A DNA stretch of 64,000 bases from CAYHBS01 sp964360995. Its GTDB lineage: Bacteria > Patescibacteriota > Minisyncoccia > Ryanbacterales > HO2-45-13. Shown one piece after another: positions 22,516 through 31,800 of the stretch (the first letter of the stretch is position 1; every line of letters starts with the position of its first letter). Location of the stretch: assembly GCA_964360995.1 (NCBI GenBank), contig CAYHYZ010000001.1, positions 1 through 64,000 of the forward strand. The letters run 5' to 3'. The position numbers and the translations under genes are program-made. The notes beneath the pieces were generated by a model that made no database searches, was not told where the DNA came from, and saw nothing but the letters and a program-made list of their open reading frames with translations.

Positions 22516-23942
22516 GTAAACAAAAAAATTCTAAAGAAGAAATACAATCTATTCGGGGGATGCACGACATTCTTCCCGATATGGTGCCCTATTACGACAA
22601 GGCAATTCGCGAGGCGAGGCGCGTCGCGGAGTTTTACGGTTTCCAAACCATTCGCACGCCACATGTGGAGCCACGAGAACTTTTTGAGGCGACGCTCGGA
22701 GAGACCAGTGAAGTAGTGGAGAAACAAATGTACTCATTTCGTACCCGAGGTGGAGATGCCGTGGTGTTGCGCCCAGAAATAACCGCGTCCATTATGCGCG
22801 CATATTTTCAGCACGGAATGGATAAAAATCTCGCAAAACCTCAGAAATTCTTTTACTCGGGATCATGTTTTCGACACGAGTCACCGCAGGCAGGGCGCAC
22901 GCGAGAATTTTTGCAAGCGGGGGTTGAAATCATAGGGGATTCCGATCCAGTGAATGACGCGCTCGTCATTCGTATTTTAGTTTCCTCACTTGAAGCAATG
23001 CACATTCGTAATGTGATTGTGCATGTGAATAGTATTGGAGAGAAAGAATCTCGCCAAGCGTTTATGAAAGAGTTCAATAATTTTTTGAAGCGCCGACAGA
23101 ATTCGCTGTGTAAAGATTGCAAACGTCGCATGAAGGACAATCCACTGCGCGTGCTTGATTGCAAAGAAAAAGGGTGTGTCCAGTTGCGTTCGGAGGCTCC
23201 GCATATTGTGGATTATTTATCTGAGCGTGCGAAGAAGCATTTTCAAGAAGTGCTAGAGTTTCTTGATGAAATGAAGATTCCATATCGCTTGGATCCCTAT
23301 TTGGTGCGTGGTCTCGACTACTACACCGATACCGTATTTGAAATATTTGTTGAAGGCGTTGCCGCTCCAGCGGCTGAGGTGGTTGTCGCCGAGGAACCCA
23401 TTGCGACGGAGGAGGTAGTTGATGAACGAACTCCCGCCGAAGTAGAGGCAGACAAACCAGAAGTTGCTCCTGCACAAGCCGCTCCCGAAGCGCCCAGTAC
23501 CCCCATTGCAATTGCCGCAGGAGGTCGGTACGATATGTTGGCTCACGCACTCTATGGAAAGGTTACGCCATCTGTTGGTGGTGCGCTCGGTATTGACCGT
23601 ATTGTCGGTGAACTGATGCGGAGAGGACTTAAGGTGCGACCGGACATCAGCCCAAAAATTTTCCTTATTCAGTTGGGACCGCTTGCGAAAAAGCGAGTAC
23701 TCAATATTTCGGAGGAGCTACGAAAAAGTGGGATTCCATTCTCACACATGCTCACCAAGGACGATCTTCGACAGCAGCTCAAAATGGCGGACAAATTGGG
23801 CACTCCGTATGCGCTCATCATTGGGCAGAAGGAGGCAGTAGAGGAGCGGGCAATTCTTCGAGCCATGAACACTGGAGCACAAGAGACCGTGCCGTTTACG
23901 AAGATTGTTTCTACAATAAAAATGCGTTTAAAAGGATTATAA
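22512..23942 (+). CDS. hisS: Histidyl-tRNA synthetase with acidic low-complexity insert
   Basis: 476 residues. Class II motifs: 'IRGMHDILP' N terminus, motif 2 'KFFYSGSCFRHESPQAGRTREF', histidine-A motif 'LVRGLDYYTDTVFEIF', motif 3 region 'GGALGIDRIVGELMRR', then the anticodon-binding domain. Between 'FEIFVEG' and 'AIAAGGRYD' (about residues 282-331) lies an Ala/Glu/Pro/Val-rich stretch of ~50 residues that most HisRS lack. It charges tRNA-His with histidine. Translationally coupled to lepB; rpsU follows after 12 nt. Confidence 0.94.
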   Translation: MSKQKNSKEEIQSIRGMHDILPDMVPYYDKAIREARRVAEFYGFQTIRTPHVEPRELFEATLGETSEVVEKQMYSFRTRGGDAVVLRPEITASIMRAYFQHGMDKNLAKPQKFFYSGSCFRHESPQAGRTREFLQAGVEIIGDSDPVNDALVIRILVSSLEAMHIRNVIVHVNSIGEKESRQAFMKEFNNFLKRRQNSLCKDCKRRMKDNPLRVLDCKEKGCVQLRSEAPHIVDYLSERAKKHFQEVLEFLDEMKIPYRLDPYLVRGLDYYTDTVFEIFVEGVAAPAAEVVVAEEPIATEEVVDERTPAEVEADKPEVAPAQAAPEAPSTPIAIAAGGRYDMLAHALYGKVTPSVGGALGIDRIVGELMRRGLKVRPDISPKIFLIQLGPLAKKRVLNISEELRKSGIPFSHMLTKDDLRQQLKMADKLGTPYALIIGQKEAVEERAILRAMNTGAQETVPFTKIVSTIKMRLKGL

Positions 23943-23954
23943 TTAATTGCGTAT

Positions 23955-24170
23955 ATGGTAGAAGTGAAACGAAAAGAGAAAGAGTCTACGAATGCGCTCG
24001 CGCGCCGCTTTACGCGGAAAATACAGCAAAGTAAATTGCTGCAGGCCGCGCGGGAACTTCGGTATCGGGAGCGTCCAACATCGCGCACAAAGAAGCGCAA
24101 GGATGCCCTTCGCCGGATTGCCAAAGCGCGTGAGTACGACATTCTCAGAAAACTTGGTAAAATAGAATAG
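23955..24170 (+). CDS. rpsU: Ribosomal protein S21 (bS21)
   Basis: 71 residues, highly basic: 'MVEVKRKEKESTNALARRFT', 'LLQAARELRYRERPTSRTKK', 'DALRRIAKAREYDILRKLG'. S21 sits by the anti-Shine-Dalgarno end of 16S rRNA on the 30S platform, of interest in a genome where many messages appear leaderless. Co-directional with hisS and the yqeY-like gene. Confidence 0.9.
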   Translation: MVEVKRKEKESTNALARRFTRKIQQSKLLQAARELRYRERPTSRTKKRKDALRRIAKAREYDILRKLGKIE

Positions 24171-24172
24171 CC

Positions 24173-24625
24173 ATGACGCTCAAAGAGACGATCCTCGCGG
24201 ATCTCAAGCGATCGATGATTGAAAAAAACGAAGCGAAAACAACAACGCTTCGTTTGTTCATATCCTCAATGAAAAATAAGGAAATTGAACTCAAACAGCG
24301 CGACGGAGGACTCACCGAGGATGAAATGTTTGCAGTGCTCAAGCAGGAGGTAAAAAAGCGCAAAGATGCGATTACGGAGTACGAGGGTGCGGGGCGCCCG
24401 GAACTCGCAGTTTCGGAGCGTGAGGAGCTTGAAATGTTGTCAGTGTATCTTCCTCCAGAAGTGAGTGACGAAGTCATACGAGCGGCGGTCATACAGGCGA
24501 TACAAGAGACCGGAGCAGTCAGCGCGCAGGATTTTGGGAAGGTCATGAAGTCCGTGATGGCTACATTGAAAAACCAGGCATCGGGAGATCGCATTACTTC
24601 GGTGGTGAAGGAACTATTGAAATAA
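24173..24625 (+). CDS. GatB/YqeY domain protein
   Basis: 150 residues, the normal YqeY length: 'LKRSMIEKNEAKTTTLRLFI', 'AVLKQEVKKRKDAITEYEGAG', 'LSVYLPPEVSDEVIRAAV', 'DFGKVMKSVMATLKNQASGD'. The domain is related to the tail of GatB, which binds tRNA in amidotransferases, but the free-standing protein's role is not established. It begins 2 nt after rpsU, a pairing common in bacteria. Confidence 0.92.
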   Translation: MTLKETILADLKRSMIEKNEAKTTTLRLFISSMKNKEIELKQRDGGLTEDEMFAVLKQEVKKRKDAITEYEGAGRPELAVSEREELEMLSVYLPPEVSDEVIRAAVIQAIQETGAVSAQDFGKVMKSVMATLKNQASGDRITSVVKELLK

Positions 24626-24645
24626 CCTAAACGCAGTCGGTAGCT

Positions 24646-25866
24646 ATGGGGAAAGCAAGCCAGATCGCAGGCCTTGATATCGGTTCTCAGACAATTCGCA
24701 TGGCGCTGCTTGAGCGTGGCGCAAACGGCGGATACAATGTTGTCGCGGCAGTTGGTGTTCCTACCGATGGTGTGCGCAAGGGGGCGGTACATCGCATCGA
24801 TGAAGTAGCAGAGGCAATCGAGATCGCCAAGAATCATATCCATAAAAATACTGGTATAGAAGTGCGGCATGCATACGTAGGCATTGGAGATTGGCGGCTC
24901 ACTACGCATCAATCAAATGGGCTGGTAGCAACGACGCGCGCGGACGGTGAAATCAGTTCCGAAGATGTAAAGCGCGCACAACAGTCAGCAGAGGAAGCAC
25001 TCCCGCGCCTACAAAATCGCCAAATTATTGAAACGCTTCCACTGGGATATCGGGTAGACGGAGATCAGCCAATTATGAACCCACAGGGCATGCAGGGGAT
25101 GAAATTGGAAGCCTCCGTTCTTTTTATATCCGCATTCTTCCCATTTTATAAAGCAATACTCGAATCACTCGATCAGTCCCGAGTGCACGCAGATGATATT
25201 TTAGTGAGCCACCTTGCAGCCGCAGATTTATTACTTTCGCGCAGGCAACGAGAAATTGGTGTCATGCTCTGCGACTTTGGAGCAGAAACCACCAGTATGA
25301 GTGTATGGGAAGAGGATAAACTCCTTTCATTTGAGGTCATTCCTATCGGATCTGCACATATTACACAAGACGTCGCACTAGGGTTTCAGGTAGATTTAGG
25401 TACCGCGGAGCGCCTCAAGCGGTCTGCATTCGCACTTGCTGAAGGGGGAAAGAAGGAAGTGCGTCTTGCGGGATTTGATAAGAATATTGAGCAAGTCTAT
25501 TCCCAGCGCAAACTTGAGGACATCATAAATGCGCGGCTCGGGGATATTTTTGAGCTCACGAATAAACATTTAAAAAAGATTTCACGTGCAGGGCTGTTGC
25601 CCGCAGGTATTGTGTGTACCGGAGGGGGATCCCGACTCGGGGGACTCATGGAGAGCGCGAAGAAAGAATTACAACTTCCTTCACAAATGGGCACACTTTC
25701 TGGATTTAGCGGAAAGCGAGACCTTGTCGATGGACCAGAGTGGGCCACGGTGCTGGGCGTATGTCACGCAGGATTTATCCGTGAGCACGGAGGAGCGGGA
25801 GACTCAGTACTTCGCAGCGCGGCGTATCAAAAAATTCGGCGTTTTCTCAAACAATTGATCCCGTAG
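24646..25866 (+). CDS. ftsA: Cell division protein FtsA
   Basis: 406 residues, actin-like ATPase. 'AGLDIGSQTIRMALLERG' (phosphate 1), 'GVMLCDFGAETTSMSVWEED' (phosphate 2), 'PAGIVCTGGGSRLGGLMESA' (adenosine). The SHS2/1C subdomain is present after residue 85. The C-terminal 'AYQKIRRFLKQLIP' is an amphipathic membrane-targeting helix. FtsA tethers FtsZ to the membrane. The ftsZ start follows after 46 nt containing its own promoter. Confidence 0.95.
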   Translation: MGKASQIAGLDIGSQTIRMALLERGANGGYNVVAAVGVPTDGVRKGAVHRIDEVAEAIEIAKNHIHKNTGIEVRHAYVGIGDWRLTTHQSNGLVATTRADGEISSEDVKRAQQSAEEALPRLQNRQIIETLPLGYRVDGDQPIMNPQGMQGMKLEASVLFISAFFPFYKAILESLDQSRVHADDILVSHLAAADLLLSRRQREIGVMLCDFGAETTSMSVWEEDKLLSFEVIPIGSAHITQDVALGFQVDLGTAERLKRSAFALAEGGKKEVRLAGFDKNIEQVYSQRKLEDIINARLGDIFELTNKHLKKISRAGLLPAGIVCTGGGSRLGGLMESAKKELQLPSQMGTLSGFSGKRDLVDGPEWATVLGVCHAGFIREHGGAGDSVLRSAAYQKIRRFLKQLIP

Positions 25867-25874
25867 CACGTTCA

Positions 25875-25903
25875 TTGACCGTGCACCTGCTTTCGGATAG
25901 CAT
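25875..25903 (+). promoter_or_regulatory. ftsZ promoter
   Basis: TTGACC, 17-nt spacer, TAGCAT ending 9 nt before the ftsZ ATG. Permits ftsZ expression independent of ftsA. Confidence 0.7.
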
Positions 25904-25912
25904 GGGGGTACT

Positions 25913-27028
25913 ATGCCACGCATAAAGCCGGATATCGAATCATTTGCCCGCATCAAAGTAGTTGGTGTTGGGGGTTCCGGCGGCAATACGATAGATCACA
26001 TGATACGCTCCAAAGTGCGGGGAGTTGATTTCATTGCAATCAACACGGATGCTCAGGACCTTCACGGCTCGCTTGCGTCAAAGAAAATTTTCATCGGACG
26101 GGGCGTGACGAAGGGACTTGGATCAGGGATGAACCCAGAACTTGGACGTGAAGCGGCCGAGGAATCTCGATCAGAAATTAGCGAAGCGATTAAGGGGGCG
26201 GATATGGTATTTGTTGCCTGTGGATTTGGCGGAGGAACCGGAACGGGAGCCGCACCAATTGTTGCGAGTGTCGCGCGCGAGCAAGGCGCACTTTCTGTTG
26301 CGGTCGTCACCAAGCCATTTCAATTTGAAGGGATGGAACGCACGAGACTGGCAGAAGAGGGTCTTCGCAATCTCTCAACCGCAGTGGACGCAATGATTGT
26401 TATTCCAAACGATAAATTATTTGAAATCATTGAAAAACAAACCCCATTTCTTAAGGCGTTTGCAATGGCTGACGAAGTGCTGCGCCAAGCAGTCGAGGGT
26501 ATTTCAGATCTCATCACCATGCCTGGGATCATCAACGTGGACTTTGCAGACGTGCGTACCATTATGCGCAATGCCGGATCTGCGCTCATGGGTATTGGTT
26601 CTGCCACGGGAGACCGCAGAGCGGTGGAGGCAGCAGAGGCGGCCATCAATTCGCCACTCCTCGATATGTCTATTGAAGGCGCAAAAGGAGTGCTTTTCTC
26701 TATTGCGGGAGGACCTGATCTCACCATGTGGGAAATCAACGAGGCAGCGCGTGTCATTACCGAACCAATCGCGAAGGACGCCCGTGTCATCTTTGGAGCC
26801 ATGCAGACCGATCGCCTCAAGAAGGGGGAAATTAAGGTCACGGTTATCGCAACAGGGTTTTCTCATACGGGGAAGTCGTCAGACGCAGACAATTTGAACT
26901 TATTTTCCGATAAAGCAGAGCGCTCAAAGGCAAGCCAAGCGCGCATGGAGCCTGTGCTTAAACGCGAAGGGGAGGAAGAGCAAGAAGAGTGGGATGCGGT
27001 CCCCGCCTTCCTTCGGAGGCGCAAATAA
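25913..27028 (+). CDS. ftsZ: Cell division protein FtsZ
   Basis: 371 residues. The tubulin signature 'GGGTGTGAAPIVASVAREQG' is near residue 105, the T7 synergy loop is 'MPGIINVDFADVRTIM', and the N terminus is 'IKVVGVGGSGGNTIDHM'. A short linker leads to the conserved C-terminal peptide 'WDAVPAFLRRRK', which binds FtsA. It polymerises into the Z-ring. A strong terminator follows at 27109. Confidence 0.97.
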   Translation: MPRIKPDIESFARIKVVGVGGSGGNTIDHMIRSKVRGVDFIAINTDAQDLHGSLASKKIFIGRGVTKGLGSGMNPELGREAAEESRSEISEAIKGADMVFVACGFGGGTGTGAAPIVASVAREQGALSVAVVTKPFQFEGMERTRLAEEGLRNLSTAVDAMIVIPNDKLFEIIEKQTPFLKAFAMADEVLRQAVEGISDLITMPGIINVDFADVRTIMRNAGSALMGIGSATGDRRAVEAAEAAINSPLLDMSIEGAKGVLFSIAGGPDLTMWEINEAARVITEPIAKDARVIFGAMQTDRLKKGEIKVTVIATGFSHTGKSSDADNLNLFSDKAERSKASQARMEPVLKREGEEEQEEWDAVPAFLRRRK

Positions 27029-27108
27029 TTTTCCACATGAATCGCCTTTCTGCCATTGAATAGAGAGTAACATGCGGTACAATACATACATCCGAAATGA
27101 GATAAGGG

Positions 27109-27141
27109 CACAAAACCTCGCATTGCGAGGTTTTGTGTTTT
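27109..27141 (+). terminator. ftsZ terminator
   Basis: CACAAAACCTCGC pairs perfectly with GCGAGGTTTTGTG around ATT, then TTTTAT. Confidence 0.9.
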
Positions 27142-27207
27142 ATGGTTGTCATCAGATATCCAACATGATACTCTCACGCACAGATCATTGCATAAAGGAG
27201 TACATTT

Positions 27208-27609
27208 ATGAGTGTAGCGACGTTCTACTTTGAAGGTGGCGTACTCACAAACTACATGCAAGAGAAATTGGCTAACCTCTTCAATCACTTCGATTCCCCT
27301 GATACGGCAGTGGGCGCGGCAGACTGGGTGGGGCGCGTCATCGCGCTGACGTATGTCGAATATGAATACGAAGCAGAAGAAACCCGCGGTGGGTACGTAT
27401 ACTTTACGGACATTAGTCGGATGCGCTCAACGATCACCGCAGTAACTATTTCCGCGAACGATTCTATTGAGCTGGAGATAGGCGGCACATGGACATTTGA
27501 AATCGATGCGAACGAGTTACGAACAGAGGAATACAAAGCGACATTACGATCGCTTGGACAGCGGAACGCAAAAGAATATGCAGTTTGTAACGTGCGTCTG
27601 TTGGGTTGA
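27208..27609 (+). CDS. Hypothetical protein
   Basis: 133 residues, soluble, mostly beta by appearance ('GRVIALTYVEYEYEAEETRG', 'GYVYFTDISRMRSTITAVTI'). No Cys pairs, signal peptide or membrane helix. AAAGGAG lies 8 nt before the ATG; a candidate promoter TTGTCA-N17-TACTCT is upstream. It is bracketed by terminators and thus monocistronic. No family recognised. Confidence 0.55.
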   Translation: MSVATFYFEGGVLTNYMQEKLANLFNHFDSPDTAVGAADWVGRVIALTYVEYEYEAEETRGGYVYFTDISRMRSTITAVTISANDSIELEIGGTWTFEIDANELRTEEYKATLRSLGQRNAKEYAVCNVRLLG

Positions 27610-27627
27610 AAAATTACTGGCAGGAAA

Positions 27628-27658
27628 GCGGCGATATAATACATCGCCGCAATTTTTT
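27628..27658 (+). terminator. Rho-independent terminator
   Basis: GCGGCGAT pairs with ATCGCCGC around ATAATAC, then AATTTTTT. Confidence 0.88.
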
Positions 27659-27663
27659 AGTCA

Positions 27664-27691
27664 TTGACATTTCATGGGCTGCTGGTATAAA
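27664..27691 (+). promoter_or_regulatory. rnpB promoter
   Basis: TTGACA, 16-nt spacer, TATAAA with extended TGG. Predicted start about 27698, matching the 5' strand of helix P1. Confidence 0.8.
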
Positions 27692-27697
27692 GAGGTG

Positions 27698-28310
27698 AGT
27701 ACATTGAATGATCGCCCCTCACATGAGGCAATGGATCACAGAGAAACAGCAAGCTCTGATGTATGTACAGTTGTGTGATGAATACAACACGATGTGTTGT
27801 CTCATGTGAGGGGAGGAAAGTCCGGACACCATCTCACAAGTAATTGTGAGAAAGTAGCAGTGGCTAACGGCCACCCATCCGAGCCGCACACTTTTATCGC
27901 GACATAGTGTGAGTGAAACTCAACAATGATAATTTCGCGGATCGCGTAGTGGTAAAAGTGTACGGCTTGGTACGAGATATCCCGATGTTACAGTCGGGAC
28001 TCCGATTTCATTGTTGAATCTCAATAGTGCATCGGAGGTGCCACAGAGACTATACCGCCGATCGTCATCAAATTCAGGTAACTCCTGAAGATGTTGAAGG
28101 AGGTAAGGATGAAAAGAGTGAGGTAAGAGCTCACAGCATTGCATGGTGACATGCAGTGGTGGAAAACACTTGCTCGGTGCAACTTCGTGCCAGCTGAATG
28201 AGCAATCATGCAGTTGGAGAAGGCTCGAGGTGAAGAGTAATCTTCATCCCAGATAGATGATCATTCAGTCGCAGCAATGCGATGGACAAAATCCGGCTTA
28301 TAGATGTACA
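27698..28310 (+). ncRNA. rnpB: RNase P RNA, unusually long
   Basis: The 5' conserved region GAGGAAAGTCCGGA (27813-27826) and the 3' AATCCGGCTT (28290-28299) form helix P4, with a compensatory A-U replacing the usual G-C and the bulged U retained. Other conserved blocks: CCACAGAGACTATACCGCC (28041-28059) and GGTAAGGATGAAAAG (28102-28116). P1 pairs GTACAT (27699) with ATGTAC (28304); P2 pairs TTGAATGATC with GATCATTCA (28259). The total of ~613 nt is far above the usual 350-400 nt; the extra length is mainly the P3 region and ~170 nt in the specificity domain (27875-28040). It provides the catalytic RNA that matures tRNA 5' ends. Confidence 0.9.
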
Positions 28311-28345
28311 AAGAAAAACATCCGCCAATTGGTGGATGTTTTTCT
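28311..28345. terminator. Bidirectional terminator of rnpB and the convergent MerR-like gene
   Basis: AGAAAAACATCCGCC pairs with GGTGGATGTTTTTCT (one G-U) around AATT, with T-runs on both strands. Confidence 0.88.
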
Positions 28346-28347
28346 TT

Positions 28348-28590
28348 TTATGATTCAGCAACTTCGGGAGGATCATCGAGCACTTCAATGAGGATTTTCT
28401 TTTTTGTGTCACGGCGTCTTCCGAGTTTATCTACGATTTCATCGATCTGCCCTCTCTTATACATTCGATAATTATTCAATGGATGCCGGTATGCAACGAG
28501 TTTACCCGCCTTATCCCAATTGCGAAGCGTAAGAGGCGTGACACCGAGCATCTCTGATGCAACCTTGATAGTGTAATATTGATCAGCCAT
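28348..28590 (-). CDS. MerR-type small helix-turn-helix protein
   Basis: 80 residues. 'YYTIKVASEMLGVTPLTLRNW' is a winged-helix MerR/excisionase DNA-binding helix pair, continuing 'DKAGKLVAYRHPLNNYRMYKR'. No effector domain follows. It is divergent from the giant surface-fibre gene, whose own N terminus carries a related helix-turn-helix, with a 19-bp inverted repeat between them. A role in controlling the fibre gene is plausible by position. Confidence 0.85.
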   Translation of the reverse strand: MADQYYTIKVASEMLGVTPLTLRNWDKAGKLVAYRHPLNNYRMYKRGQIDEIVDKLGRRRDTKKKILIEVLDDPPEVAES

Positions 28591-28761
28591 TTTATATATG
28601 TTTATGAAATACGTTTAGTAAGGATTTATAACTTCTATTATTGCGTAGTAATCACTAAAGCACCAACTACGTGGAGTGGATAAATATATATAGAAACTTC
28701 TTGTCCACAAGAGAATTATTTTTGTTGATAATTTACTAACGCTATTTTGTTAGATAAAAAT

Positions 28762-28795
28762 TATAATTGAGATATCATCCGATATCGTATCGGAT
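28762..28795 (+). promoter_or_regulatory. Promoter and putative operator of the giant fibre gene
   Basis: TATAAT at 28762-28767 is followed by the inverted repeat ATCCGATA-TCG-TATCGGAT (28777-28795), placing the repeat at or just after the transcription start. It could be a repressor site or a 5' hairpin. The remaining 228-nt gap 28591-28818 is AT-rich without further signals. Confidence 0.6.
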
Positions 28796-28818
28796 CAATA
28801 ACGACAAGGATTTTTCGC

Positions 28819-31800
28819 ATGCACCCTGATCAGTACAAGTCACTCTCCGAACTTGCAGAAGGCACACCATACAGTGCCGAATATTTGAGTTTGCTTGCAC
28901 GTCAGGGGAAGCTGAAGGCAAAAAAAGATGGACGCAATTGGACGAGTACTAGTGCACATGTACAGTCGTATCTTGCAAAGCAGGTTGCGCAAGCGTCTGC
29001 GTCGAATGAGAGACTCGTCGCGTATACCGCCACTAAAATAATTGATCCAGTAGCAATACGTACGAGCGCACCCGAGGTACATCAACATCCCCCAACACCA
29101 ACGCCCACTGTATTTGATGCGTCAGCTCAGAATTCATTGCATACAGAAATTACGAATCGCGCTGAGGCTGAGCTCCGGAACAAAGGTGACGCGATGTTTG
29201 ATCAATTTATTGGGCGATTCATCAAGTTTCTTGATATACAGATTCTTTCTCACACTGGAAGTTTCTATCGATTTCGAAAATGGGTTTTGCGTGTGTCGAA
29301 ACAAGTTGCGCGTGACCGAAAAATGCGCACGTTCTCAATATTATTTATTGCAGTATTCGTGTTTCTTCCAGTGAGGGATGTGTTCAGTCAAATTGATGAT
29401 GCTGCGTTTTATGTCTGGTCTGCAGTGAGGGATGCGGATACGCTGATGGGTCATCGAGCAGGCACTCACGCAAATGAAGTACTCCTCCTCGGTGAAAACG
29501 GGGAGGTTTCAATTCGGGGGCATATCGAAACTGATGGACAGTTGAAATCACACATTACAAATGGACTTGCTCCAATCGTCGTTGATTCTATAACAAAGGT
29601 TGATAATTTAAACGCAGATTATATTGATGGATTTTCATCTGAAGATTTTACGCTCGCATTTGTTACTGAAAATGGAAATGTCACGCACGAAGACGTTTTT
29701 TTAGAAGGAAAAGTGCACGTAGGACAAAATCTGGAAGTTGATGGGCCCGTGTATTTGGGAGACGCATTGATCGTATCAGGCGCAACGGAGTTGCTGAGTG
29801 AGCTGCGCGTACACGGGACTCTCCGTGCGCTGGGCAGCGCAATCATTTCCAAAGACCTTACGGTCAACGGTATGACACGTGTGAAAAATATGATTGCCGA
29901 CGGAGCGATTCGTGCGCACGTGGTGACTGCCGAAACAATGTTTACTGGGGATTTGATTGCAAGCTCGACAGTGCGCGCCCCGCGAGTAGACGCAGATTTA
30001 GTAACTACTACGAACCTAGGTGTTTCTAGTCAGAGCACGTTTAATGGAGTCGCTTTTTTTAACGGAGGGCTTTGGGGGAAATATGGTACGTTCGACACAT
30101 TACTTGAAGTGGGGGGAGATTTTGGAGCGTATGGAAAAACTGTCAATATTGGGACTGCAGCTCAAACCACCATTACGGCAAGCGGGAAGCGATTTACTTA
30201 TAATGGCAGTGCGATTTGCACGACCGCGAACAACGCGTGCCCAACCTCTGCAGATTCCGGATGGACTGACGATGGAGCCGTTGTGCGCCTTACAGATGGC
30301 AGTAATATCGTTGGCATCGGGACTACGAGCCCATGGGGAGGCGCGTTGCTCGCGATTGAGATGACGGGCAGCTCTAGCCCGGCATTTGTGATTGGGGACA
30401 TGGGCTCATCTAGCCCATTCTTTTTTGTCGATGCTCGTGGGTATGTGGGCGTGGGCACCTCTTCACCCACGCAGGAGTTTTCTGTTGGAGGAGATAGTTA
30501 TGTGTCTGGGACATCGACAATTGGCGCAGATCTGACTGTGCTCGGTGTGGGCACATCCACATTGGCGGGGAAATTTGAGGTTGGTGGAATCATTCTTGCT
30601 GAGGGAGGACAGAAGGTTTGCACAAGTGCGAATGGCGCTTGCTCGGGGAGTGGATCAATTAATCCGGGTACTACTGGCCGCGTCGCATACTATAGTGCGG
30701 CAGGATCGGTATCGTCCGGTGATTTTGTTGCCATCGATGTGGCGAATGGCCGCGTAGGGATTGGCACGAGTTCCCCGTACGCACCACTCTCTGTTGTTGG
30801 ACAAGTTGTTGCGGCATATTTTACGGGGACAACAACAGCTACATCAACCTTTGCTGGGGGAATACAAACAAGCGCATTAAATATTACTTCAACAACCGCA
30901 ACTTCTACATTCGCGAATGGAATTACCTTGGCGGGAGGATGTTTTGCAGTAGGTGGGGCGTGTCTTGACGAGGATGCGGCAACAATTGATGGTTTAGATT
31001 CGACGGCATTTTTGAGAAAGAATGCAAATGATACATTCCTATCAGGAAACACTCTGACCATTCAGTCCGGTGCTACCTTTGATGTCGAAGGAGCTTTGGA
31101 AATTGGAAGCACGAATGTGACCTTCAATGGCGCAAGCACTAATTTTGCAATATCCAATGACTTTTCAATTAATTCAACCGAATTTTTCCTTGATGACGCC
31201 ACTGACAATGTGGGTCTTGGAGACGCAACTCCCGACAGTGATCTTGAGGTAATCGGGGGCATGATGATCAGCTCTGCCGCAGCAAGCGATGGTGATCGAT
31301 TTATTGTCACTACTGCAGGAAACGTGGGCATCGGTACCACCTCCCCATACCTTCCCCTCTCGGTGGCGGGTTCGGGAGTGTTTGGAGGAACAAGTACCGC
31401 AAGTGCATTTGTCGCCACTTCCACGACTGCCACTTCCACGTTCGCCGNNNNNNNNNNNNNNNNNNNNNNNNNNNNNNNNNNNNNNNNNNNNNNNNNNNNN
31501 NNNNNNNNNNNNNNNNNNNNNNNNNNNNNNNNNNNNNNNNNNNNNNNTCAAGCGCAGCCAACGGCCTCAATCTCACCGCCGGCTGCTATGCAATCAGTGG
31601 GAGCTGTGTGACGAACAATGGAGGAGATGCTAACACGTTGGACACATTAGACTCTCTGCAATTCTTGCGATCTGATGCGGATGATTCGTTTACCGGAAGT
31701 AATACACTCACCATCGCGAGCGCCGCCACACTTAGTATCGATGGTGGTCTGCAGATCGCAGACACCGGCATTGATTTCACTGGAGTAAACACGAACTTTG

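Noticed and set aside
27930..28005. tRNA-like or intron-like insert inside the RNase P RNA
   Set aside because: A D-loop-like AGTGGTA is present but no T-arm TTCGA or acceptor stem; no group I/II intron core is visible.
28819..31611. Treating the fibre as two genes (28819-31611 and 31608-36392)
   Set aside because: The split is caused by the arbitrary 100-N gap; the sequence right after the gap reads in the same frame as the downstream part and continues the repeat pattern.
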